Of a stretch of DNA of 64,000 nucleotides, positions 54,661-64,000 are shown piece after piece (position 1 is the first letter of the stretch; each line of letters begins with the position of its first letter). The position numbers were made by a program, and so were the translations under genes. This DNA comes from Cryptomeria japonica (lineage: Eukaryota > Streptophyta > Pinopsida > Cupressales > Cupressaceae): assembly GCF_030272615.1 (NCBI RefSeq), contig NC_081409.1, positions 19,348,260 through 19,412,259 on the forward strand. Reading direction: 5' to 3'. Under the pieces are notes generated by a model that was not told where the DNA came from, did no database searches, and was given only the letters and a program-made list of their open reading frames with translations.

Positions 54661-57080
54661 TTCAGATATTTCACTATGACAGACAATGATGCTACAGTAG
54701 ATACACTTCATACAATATGGTTGGGTCTTCATATAAATGTATTCTAAAATAATACATCCCTCTTACTCAATATTAAGAACCAGTATGAAGTGGAGAGAAA
54801 GGAAAAACACACAACAAACAACAAACAACAAACAATAAAGGAAATAAAAGAAATGACTTTTCATATTTAACACATCGTTCCCTCCATGTTTTTCACAAGA
54901 ATAAGCCTTAGGACAACCTCTTATCCACTTACATATTTAAGAAATGAAGCATACATCTATGATAACAACATACAATACAAAACTAATAACCCTCAGAACA
55001 TCATTGCATTACAATGATAGGGCTTGAAATGAACATGTTGATCACATTCTTATTGATCTTGAAAATGTACAATAAACTTTAGCATCTTCTTGAAATAAAT
55101 ATTTAACATGCTCCTTGATCATGAGCCTCCAAGGCAAACACTTATCACAACAAGTGTGTGACAAAATACATTAAAATACTTGATTTCTTTGATTTAGAAG
55201 AGAAATGAACATACCCAAGAGATATTACAACATGTTACAACATTAATGCTCCATACTAGTTTGTTTATTTTCATCAAAAACATTATTACAACACTCAAAA
55301 ACTAAAATATCAAAGGAAGCTCAATCCTAAACTACCCTGCACAAAAACATTGCATAGCCCAACTGGAGCCAAAATATGGAACCTCTTGAAATGAGAAAAG
55401 AAGAGAAATAAAAAGATGAAGGAGAAACCCTAAAAAATCCCTAAAATAAATCTAACATTGACATATGGCTTTTTTCTGGAATTTTTGAATTTTAAATCTG
55501 CACTTTTCTTCCTGCAAATTATCCTTTGATCTGCATCTTTGATTCTGCTGAAGTCACATGGAAGATCTGGAAAAAATATTTGCAGTCACTTGTCACATTC
55601 AATATGTTTCCTGTTGACTGAAGGTTTCCCTTTTGGTTCACTATCTATCTCTGCTTGCAACCCACTTTTTAGCTTGGACCAAAAATTGTAGTTTTCCCTC
55701 TTTTTTGCAGTGATTGCTCTAACTCGGTCTAAAATTTCCTCTTCTAGTATTTTTTTTTTCTCTGCCCATAGCCTGCATTTTCTCTCTGATTGAAAATGGA
55801 AATTGGGCGCATGTAAAATTTATCTTATTCAAAACAAGTAATCAATTAGAAGCAAAAGGGAAATCACGAATCCCTTCTAATCAAAGAATTTAACAAACTA
55901 ACAATGAAATGATACAACCAAGCAAAATAGGAATTATGAATGAAATAAATAAAAACTCCCTATTTCGTCACTGCGTAGAACTTCCATTGCTCTTCTCCTC
56001 TTCGTGGTATGATGGTTCTCAGATATTGCCCTGGTAACCTGCAAGTGACACAAAGATTCAAAGTTTGTGATTGTTGAAAATGGAGATTGGATGCTCAATT
56101 TATAGATTTTTGGAGAAGATTGATTGAAAGGTGGAACAGATTGATCAAGAGGTGTGAACTCAGGTGAACTCAAATAAAAATTGATAGTTGAACTATTGAT
56201 TGTAGAAGTAAAACTCAATTGATTGAATAGATTAATTGAGTTAACTGGTTGAGAAAAAGCTGAGTGAAGGAAGAAAAAGAATGATTGGAGGAAATAAAGA
56301 AGATGACACATAAAGCTTAATTTAGAAAAAGCTAACTGAAAGATAGAAATATAGATTGGAGAGATAAATGATTTAATTAATTAATTGATTGAATTAATTA
56401 ATTTAGCATGTGCTTGCATTTAGATTTAGATTTAGATTTTTAATTTAATCTTTGCATGAGATTTATTCAAATAATTGAATTTATTAATTGAATTTAGCAT
56501 TTGAATATATTTAGAACTTGACTTTGATTTTCAATTTGGTTTTTGAAATCATGCACATGTATTTGAATTTGGAAGAAATTAGAAGAATATGAAATTAAAT
56601 GAAATTAGAATTTGGGGATTTGGAAATGGAAGAATTAATAAGTTAATTAAATAATTTAAAGAAACTATTTAATTATTTAGAAATGGAATTTAATTAAATA
56701 ATAAAGATTTTTTAATTTAAAGGAATTAAATCACAATTAATTAAATAATAAATATTTAATTAATATTTAGAAAAGGGTTAAATGATTAGATGATTAGAGA
56801 TATAAATTGAATAATTAGTAATTTATTTAAATAATAAAGATTATTTAAATTGGGGAATTAATCAAAATTAATTAAATAATAAATATTTAATTAATATTTT
56901 AGGAAATTATTAAAATGATTAAATGATGATAGAATAGGAAAATAGAATAATTAATAAGATGATGAGGAAATATGAAATTAGAAGAAAAAAATTAATTAAA
57001 CTAATTAAATAATAAAGATTATTTAATCAATTAGAAGAATAATTAGTACATGATCAATGATATATTTTTAGGTGTCTACA
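54650..57080 (-). repeat. Element F 3' LTR
   Basis: The minus-strand LTR start TGTAGACACC at 57080 follows a polypurine tract, which fixes the right edge. The left edge is not proven: TATAACACCACTTT at about 54650 is a candidate, giving an LTR of about 2.4 kb. A minus-strand TATA box, TATAAATT, is at 56104-56097. From 56340 to 57060 it is extremely AT-rich, made of TTAATTAAATAATAAATATT-like words. Short reverse frames inside (for example 56311-55934) are not considered genes. Confidence 0.65.
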
Positions 57081-57096
57081 TTTGCCCCTCTTTGAG
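57081..57096 (-). other. Polypurine tract of element F
   Basis: Minus strand CTCAAAGAGGGGCAAA directly before the LTR start TGTAGACACC. Confidence 0.85.
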
Positions 57097-57356
57097 ACAA
57101 AGTCGAAACGACATTGTTTCAAAGAAAACGAAAAATTCTACCCCAATATGCCTTGGTACTGTTGTATAGTGTAAATATGCCCCCTCGGAAAAGGTGGTCG
57201 GAAAATTTCAAAATTGAGACCACGTTTTTGATATAAGTGTAATGAGCAAGCGTGTGAAATTTCATGTGATTTCGAGATCGTTTGAGTAGGCTACGAGGTG
57301 TTTGAACCTAGCGGGGACCACGGGCGTCGATGTGTCAAAAAACCCTAATTTTGAGC

Positions 57357-57365
57357 TATAAATAG
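57357..57365 (+). promoter_or_regulatory. TATA box of the antisense PMD gene
   Basis: TATAAATAG on the plus strand, about 100 bp upstream of the ATG at 57459 and inside element F between its polypurine tract and the PMD gene. It points away from the LTR and against pol, so the gene appears to have its own promoter. Confidence 0.65.
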
Positions 57366-57458
57366 AGATTTTTAGGTTTTCATTTGCTCATTTGCACTTT
57401 GGTAATTCTTTGGTTTTCTCTACAATTTGTGTGCTTTTTTCTAAGTATTTGATCATCA

Positions 57459-59864
57459 TGGCTGGTTATAGAGCTTGATTGCACCTGTCAGACTGAGTAC
57501 GTTCATATTAGAGACCTCCTGGGACCGGTGGCATGGTATTTTTCCAATTTTTTTTTTTTCTGATTATGCCTGTTTTTTCAAAAAAATTCCAAGATCAATT
57601 TTTTCTTTGTGTTATGCAATCGCTTGTCGATTTTCACGCATTAGTGTTAAGTGTACCGCAAATGCTTCAAATGCTACACATGCATCCTAAGTGTTACACA
57701 TTAGTGTTAACATGCCGCATTCATGTATATCATTACACATAAGTGTTTATCATTACGCATGCGCCCATTTCATTACACATTAGCTTTAATCATTACGTAG
57801 GAGTCATATTTGTACCGCATAAGTCATAACGGTCACGCATTTGTTGGATATGTAATTTTTTGTCATGCATTTGAAAATATTTAAGTTTTTTCGGGATCCG
57901 ATATTTGACATTTTGATCATTTTCTCGTTGCAGGAGAACATTGGAGTGTTATACTACCGACAAAGCAGACCAAGTGGACTTGATCTTCGAGCTGACTTAC
58001 CAGATGAGGAGATCGAGCATATCCGACAGCTTGGTCTATACCATGTTTTACATTTACCAGAGGTTACGACCAACAGGGCCATGATTATAGGTTTGATAGA
58101 GCGGTGGCATTTTGAGACCTGTTCTTTTCATCTTCCGACTGGTGAGGCATCCATTACGTTAGAGGATGTATGGCATCTACTGCGTATTCCCATTCATGGT
58201 GAGAGAGTTGTATATGACCATGATGATGGCATTGCTAGACTATGTGCACTTTTCGAGTGTGAGATTCAGGACTTGCATATCAGTGGCCGTTATGAGATCC
58301 CTTGGGCCCGATTAGACTATGATGACTTGAGCATTGTATTATGTGGTATTGACGGTGGTTTATTGATACCCGACAGATGAGGTCATGGGTTTCCAATTGG
58401 ATGGGGCAGAGTGCTCCATGATATGATTGTGTATTGTCGACTGTATGCTTGGGGTCCTTGTGGGGTCCTTGTCTACTTGCCATGTTATATTATCAGATGC
58501 ATGGTATTGTGTATCTTGGATACCGTTCTATCAGTTGTGGTTTTACTTTGCTTCAGACATGGGCATGGGAGCACATTTCTATTTCGAGGCCTGTTATTCA
58601 TGTAGACTTGCAGCCTGGTGAGCCTTATGCCTTTTGGTATATAGCAGGTATCAAACACAGGGGTTCAGGGAACACCTTTTACTGGAGACATTAGTTTGAC
58701 ATATTGCAGCATTTTATTTGGAGACCTTACTTAGATTGCCCCGGTCGGCCCGATGATGTAGTGCACTTGTCTTTCTGCCGACAACAGAGATATCTGATTG
58801 GGAGGACCTTTGAGACCGAGCGGATTATCGAGATGTATCTTCCAGGGTGGGTTCTCAGACAGTTCGGTGAGGTACAGGTGACACCTGTGGTTACTACCTA
58901 TTTTTCTCGTGTATCACGAGAGGTATCTAATTGGGGTGTGTGCATACAGCCACATGTTGCTTCTGCTGAGTTCGATTCTTTGCAGCCATTACTCTGGGGT
59001 TGGGGTAGAGGTGGAGAGGATCCAGGGATGACGACGGAGTATGATGTGTGGTTTGCTAGGCACGGGCTAGTGCCTTTGACTGATCCTACTTTTCCAATTA
59101 CAGCACAACAGATTCACCATCCTAGATAGTTGTTGAGGATAGATGCAGGGGAGAGAGCCGATGGAGGAGGAGAGGGTGGAGCTGGGGGAGGAGATGGTGG
59201 AGATGAGGGAGGAGATGGGGGAGATGAGGGAGATGAGGGAGATGAGGATGTAGACATTGGTGGGTACACCGAGTCTATTAGCAATGAGGACAGCGATGAT
59301 TCTTCTGAGTCATTGAGCAGTGAGGATGGAGGTTAGGATGAAGATATGCCAGACCTGGAGGATGTTCTTGGTGCTGAGGATGGGAGAGGATAGGTTGGTG
59401 AGGAGGATGAGCTACAGGCTATTAGAGCATGGGTCCAGAGTTTGAAGGATGAGGTCGCTAGATGAGATATCGAGTGAGAGACCTATCGTGTAGATTATGG
59501 TGCTCTTGAGGCTAAGAGAGATCGTCTCTAGAGGGAGAGAGATGAGGTAGTGCGGAGATGTCAGATTACCCTAGATGCCTTTGATTAGCTTTTTAGAGTA
59601 GGTACAGATGCGCGTGACCAAGAAGATAGGTACTTCACTACTGCACAGGAGTCTATTTATTATCGACACGCATATGAGAGAGCCATCCCTGAGGGTCAGA
59701 GAGAGCCTAGCTTCAGTTCATTTATGGGGAGGAGATCGAGTAGATCTACTTCATGACAGACTAGCAGTGGTGGCATTATGGGACCACCTCAACATCCTGG
59801 GTAGGATCTAGTGGACAAGATCCACCTGTTGACAGAGGCAGTGTTGGTTGATCATGTTATCTAA
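57459..59864 (+). pseudogene. Antisense plant-mobile-domain gene of element F, intron-containing
   Basis: PMD (MAIN/aminotransferase-like, PF10536-type) proteins occur as host nuclear proteins and in transposons; their biochemical role is unsettled. Exon 1 (57459-57535) begins MAGYRA but carries a stop. The intron is 57536-57933. Exon 2 reads SRPSGLDLRADLPDEEIEHI, LIERWHFETCSFHLPTGEAS, LEDVWHLLRIPIHGERV, then after frame changes WAWEHISISRPVI, FIWRPYLDC and LPGWVLRQFGEVQV, the last a PMD hallmark. A Gly/Asp/Glu-rich run (59148-59260), a coiled coil and SSGGIMGPPQHPG complete it. Stops at 58378, 59127, 59334, 59390 and 59802 show decay. The gene lies opposite to pol. Confidence 0.8.
57536..57933 (+). 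other. Predicted intron of the antisense PMD gene
   Basis: Donor ATG|GTATTT at 57535/57536 and acceptor TTTTCTCGTTGCAG at 57933, preceded by T-rich sequence. Inside, 57640-57850 is a degenerate array of CATTACACATTAGTGTT-like units. The PMD reading frame begins right after the acceptor and the intervening sequence is non-coding. Splice sites are predicted from consensus only. Confidence 0.55.
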
Positions 59865-59869
59865 GCCTT

Positions 59870-61080
59870 CAGGCTTTATTTATTGTATTCACCCACATTA
59901 TCATTTTTTGAGTTATATATATATGACATGCGGGTTTTGATAGTGATCTATGTATGTTTTGCTTCTCCTATATGCTTATATGATGCCATGAGTGTTATGA
60001 TGTATATTTATTCGATTCTATATGATTATGAATGCAATAGTAGTACATGTATGTATTAATGATGTAAATAGATTTAAAAATGAATGCAAATGACTCTATA
60101 ATGAATACTAATGGAATCTATAACGAAATGCGAATGAAATGCAAATGAAATGTATAACGAAATGCAAATGAAATGTATAATGAAATGCAAATGAAATGTA
60201 TAATGAAATGCTTTTTTGTATGATAATGGTTGAACCAATTTTAACTCAGATACATCTTGAAGAAATGTTAGTTAAATGATAGAAAGAAAAATGGATGGTA
60301 GAAAGAATGTGATTTAGACAAAAGATGAGAAATCAACAACTATCAATAAGCAAAATGAGATGAAAATGAGAATGAAATTGATTGAATCACGAAGCTGTGT
60401 CACATATTTTATTGCGTCAATATATATCATCACTGAGCCTTATTATTGAACAATGAAGCTTTAGCGCATCAGGGTATAAGGAACCAAGATGCAAAGATAT
60501 CTCATTGAAGAAACAAACATGTAGTAGACAAGGAGTGAACCCTCCATTTTGGGAATTGCATTAGGGGTTGAGGTATGTGTGGCGATTTCACCTTGATGTG
60601 AAGGCTCTTATCACAGACACCCACTAGAGCAATTTCCCTAGAATTTCATCGGTTCACACCACAAACAGCAAACAAAGAAAAAAATAATGCCCATCATAGC
60701 TCCTCTAGTCACTTGTGGACATCCTTGAGTAGCATAGGAACAATATCTATTGCCAAATGATAAAAAAATAAAGACTGACCCGGACAAAATTCAGTAGCTA
60801 TACTGACCTTGTACCTTTGTTCTCAGTTGTTTGATGTGATGGTTGATAATGTCTGATCTCAGAAAGTTGCGGACCCCGTTTAAGATTGACTTGTCTGATT
60901 TCAAGTGTATCCTCTTCTGTTTAAGACAAGATAATGATCACGTTGATATGGATATGATACGATTGATAAGACAATTTGATCAATTGATTGCAGATTTTTG
61001 ACTGGATAGTCGTATCTTTTGTTAACTTTGTGCGAAGTGTTTGCTGGATATTTGCTAGGGTATTTGTTTCTCATAAGACA
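59870..61080 (-). other. Element F region between PMD gene and 3' UTR repeats
   Basis: No gene is seen on either strand. AT-rich, with a short tandem array at 60120-60212. Confidence 0.6.
60120..60212. repeat. 22-bp tandem array
   Basis: About four copies of GAAATGCAAATGAAATGTATAA(C/T), the first degenerate and the last incomplete. Low-complexity, in the same relative position as the CAT-rich region of element A. Confidence 0.8.
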
Positions 61081-61089
61081 TTTTATTGC

Positions 61090-61450
61090 AAGTTTTTCTG
61101 ATTGATTGATTTTTTATTTTTAGTTCTTTTCCAAGAGCTTTTTCGATGTTTTTGGATTATGTAAATCGATATTTGAATGTTTTTGGTTGATGTTTTCAAG
61201 ATTGTATTTGAATGTTTTTGGTTGATCTTTTTAGGATTGTATTTGAATTTTTTTGGTATTTTTAGATTTTTCAATGTTTTTGGATTTTGTGGTTTTTGAT
61301 TTTTTTGGATTTTGGTTTTTTCAATGTTTTTGAATTTTGTTGAAGGACATTATATGATTTTTTGGATTTTTTCAGGACTTTATATGATTTTTTGGATTTT
61401 TTTCAGGACTTTATATGATTTTTTGGATTTTTTCAGTTATGCCCCCAGTG
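61090..61450 (-). repeat. Element F 3' UTR repeats and GGGGGCA site
   Basis: On the minus strand CCAAAAACATTCAAA recurs several times, plus three near-perfect copies of a 29-30 bp unit (plus-strand GGACTTTATATGATTTTTTG) between 61340 and 61440. CACTGGGGGCATAAC (minus strand, about 61438-61452) matches CTGGGGGCA downstream of pol in element A. No gene. Confidence 0.75.
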
Positions 61451-62570
61451 TGCAGACCTGTATGACATGATGATCTGTAGAATGCATGTGGAGACAAATT
61501 AATTTTTGGACATGAGCTATGTGAATGCAATATGCAGGATGAAGATGCATTTCCTATTCAAACAAGGTTAACTGTCTTTGTTTTTGTATTGGTAATACAC
61601 CAATTGAAATGGAGATGCAAATCATTTCATAGATAAGTGGTCAATCGATCTCTAAGTCCCTTTGGAACATTCATCTCAACACATTTAGTGACTAGGATTT
61701 AAAAATGGAGAAATGGAAAACTTCCCCATTGGTTCTTGAAACTTTGATCTTCTTTTGCCCATGTGTGTGCAAATGCGTTAATTCCGCTCTTGTGTTCACT
61801 AAAGATCCTTAGCATCCTATATGACTAGCTACATGATTTTTCTAACTTCAAAAGCATCTCGAATAGAACCTCGCTGCCAGCAAGCCTTGAGAGCTCCGAC
61901 GAGGTTATAGATTGTAATTTCTCAAATATTGCTCCATTGCCAGGAGGCATCCATAGCCCTGATGGAGTTACTTGTATGTTCCCATAGTCAAGCTTTTTAT
62001 CGCATTTGTATACATGATATTTCAGTTATATATCATTGCTCTAATGCCTTTAGATGGATATTTGGCATAGCTCTTTTTCTCTTTTTTCTTTTCTTGCCTT
62101 GACTTGTAAGTAATGAAACCTACTTGGGTGTGACAATTACAATGGTGCTGAAGTAGAATTTTAGATTTTTTACTTAGTCATATGATCAACTAGGTGTCTA
62201 GAATGAATTAGAGGTCTTCTGAATTTGTGAGATATAGCAATTGATAGATTGTGGGTTAACAAGTCTCAAATAGTGAAATCACTACCCAACCATTAGTAAA
62301 GCGTCCTCATAGAGTAATGTTGAGAATGAATGACTTTAGAAACTCAAAGACTTCATGTCTGAATATCTAAGAAAGGAAATGACCCTTGTTTTCCTTAGAT
62401 GCAAATAAATGATAAACTCGAACAATTGCCTTGTTTTATTGATGCTTCTATATGAAAATGTGGAAATTTTAAGGATGTGATGCATTTAAAAAAGAATCTA
62501 TAGGTGATGCACTGTTTTAAATGATATAATATGCAATGCGGAAAGTAAAACCTAAACTACACAGCCCTTA
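61451..62570 (-). other. Element F 3' region next to pol
   Basis: No gene supported. AT-rich unique-looking sequence between the integrase stop and the 3' UTR repeats. An inverted or repeated TTGCCAGGAGGC / GCTGCCAGCAAGC pair near 61880-61950 is minor. Confidence 0.5.
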
Positions 62571-64000
62571 GGTATAATATCACTTAAGGTGCATGTTGTT
62601 CATAGGGTCAGAGAGTGGATCTCCCTCCATGGTAGCCAAATTATATGCTCCATTGCCTATGACCCTTGTTATAATGAAATGACCTAGCTAGTTAGGTTCG
62701 AATTTCCCTAGCCTTTCTCATTCTGCTAGGTTCGATTGATTCTCTTTAAGTACTAGATCTCCCACTTGAAAAGTTTGTGGGCGGACCTGTTTATTATAAC
62801 TTCATCTCAATCTATTTTGATATCCTTGTAGATGGTTAAACGCGGTTTGTCTTTTTTCATCAAGGGTTTTGAGTTCTTGTAACCTTGCTACCCTGTAGTC
62901 TTCCTCTGATATGATGTTTTGTAAGGAGACTCTTAGAGACGGTATTTCTATTTCAATGGGGAGTATCGCTTCTATACCATAGACCAAGAAATATGGTGTT
63001 TCTCCTATAGGTGTGCGTACTCCTGTTCTGTAAGCCCAAAGAGCGGGATTTAATTGGAGATGTTAGTCCCGTCCTGTGTTAGTGACTACTTTCTTAAGAA
63101 TTTTCAATATCATTTTATTTGTAGCCTCTACTTGTCCATTACTCTGTGGATAATATGGCGTGGCAAATCTCTGTTGTATGTGAAATTTGTCACACAATTC
63201 TTTCACTTCCTGGTTTTTAAATGGACGCCCGTTATATGTAACAAAGCACATTGGAACTCCGTATCTACATATAATTTAGTTGAGCATGAATTTTGCTATT
63301 TTCTTTCCAGTCATGTATTTTAAAGGAATTGCCTCAACCCATTTGGTAAAGTATTCAGTGGTTGTCAAGATAAACTTGTGCCCATTGGAAGAAGTAGGGT
63401 TGATTTTAGGCACTAGATCTAATCCCCATTGTGAAAATGGCCATGGTGATGTGATGGGTTAGAGATCTTGTGCTGGTGCATGAATAAGGTCTCCATGCAT
63501 TTGGCATTGTTTACACTTCTGTACATACTTGTAAGCATCTTTTTCCATGGTTGGCCAGTAATACCCTGTTCTCTGCAATTTCTTTGACAATGGCGGACCG
63601 CTTTGGCGAGCCCAACAGATTCCATCATGGACTTCTTTTAAAGGAAGATGTGCTTCATTCTCATCCAAACATCGGAGAAGAGTTCCATCGAAACCCTTTC
63701 TATACAAAGTATCACCTATAATGGTGTATCTAGATGCCTGAAGAATAAAGGTCTTCTTTTGATTTCTAGACAGATCCGGTGACATGTATTGAGTATGTAA
63801 ATAGGTGTATATTTCATTGTACCAAGGTGATTTTGGACCCACGATTGCACATACATATTCTGATAGGGGAGTCTAATATGCAGGCACCATCAACTGTTCT
63901 ATGATAAAATCAAACTGAGTTTCATTAGCAAGCATATTCAGAAGAGATCCTATGGTTGCCATTGCATCTGTTGCCTTGTTTTGTATTCTTGGTATTTGTT
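62571..64000 (-). pseudogene. int: Element F second RNase H end and integrase
   Basis: From 64000 leftward on the minus strand: end of the second RNase H (ATDAMATIGSLLNMLANETQ), then the integrase zinc region (VHDGICWARQSG, CKQCQMHGDLIHAPAQDL), core with GLDLV (Asp), VTYNGRPFKNQEVKELCDKF, YYPQSNGQVEATNKMILKIL (Glu) and C-terminal GDLVLKEN, ending about 62571 with HLK.YYT. The catalytic Asp before N-G is Tyr here (TAT, about 63233). All parts share one frame with several stops. The sequence aligns part for part with the integrase of A. Confidence 0.9.

Larger units (their letters stand above)
54650..64000 (-). mobile_element. Element F: Tat-type Ty3/gypsy element, minus strand, 5' part outside window
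   Basis: In minus-strand order the window contains the end of the second RNase H, the integrase (to 62571), a 3' region with the same repeats as element A, an antisense PMD gene on the plus strand, a polypurine tract and the 3' LTR. The layout mirrors element A and is more complete. Confidence 0.8.

Noticed and set aside
1-64000. Host protein gene, tRNA, rRNA or CRISPR array
   Set aside because: No intact non-transposon coding structure, cloverleaf-like sequence or regularly spaced repeat-spacer array could be recognised.

Overview
This window looks like intergenic DNA of a plant with a very large, repeat-filled genome. A gymnosperm is plausible, but the sequence does not prove it. I found no host protein gene, rRNA, tRNA or CRISPR array that I would defend. 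Nearly every base can be assigned to LTR retrotransposons inserted into one another. Their genes keep recognisable domains but carry many stop codons and frameshifts.

Layout. Positions 1-23743 are element A, a plus-strand Ty3/gypsy element of the Tat type: partial 5' LTR (1-1050), long leader, gag, protease, G-patch-like segment, reverse transcriptase, RNase H, a second RNase H, integrase (to 11037), a repeat-rich 3' region, the tail of an antisense plant-mobile-domain (PMD) gene (13587-14190), and a 3' LTR ending at 23743. Its 3' part is broken by a patch with an unknown ORF (14190-15995) and by element B (15996-22441), which has a very long LTR, a primer-binding site and an unknown acidic ORF but no pol. 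A sits in the gag-pol of element E (Ty1/copia, minus strand, 23744-26485), and E sits in element H.

Positions 26486-54156 belong to H, a minus-strand Ty1/copia-like element with a zinc-knuckle gag, a large unknown accessory ORF and a 5' LTR at 53067-54156. Inside H is a nest whose levels can be read from exact 5-bp target duplications: E2 (28690-50967, ATTGC) in the H ORF; C (29795-50385, GATGG, Athila-like Ty3/gypsy) in E2; D (38591-48061, CTCCT, Ty1/copia) in ORF3 of C; and a solo LTR (43839-45372, CACTT) in the reverse transcriptase/RNase H region of D.

Positions 54157-64000 are older flanking DNA: a minus-strand PMD fragment cut by H, then element F, a minus-strand Tat element whose 3' LTR ends at 57080. 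F carries, antisense to its own pol, a PMD gene with its own TATA box and an apparent 398-bp intron. The pol-sense genes work as ordinary LTR-retrotransposon replication genes. The antisense PMD gene, the H accessory ORF, the B ORF and the C ORF3 are extra genes of unknown role and are the most interesting content.
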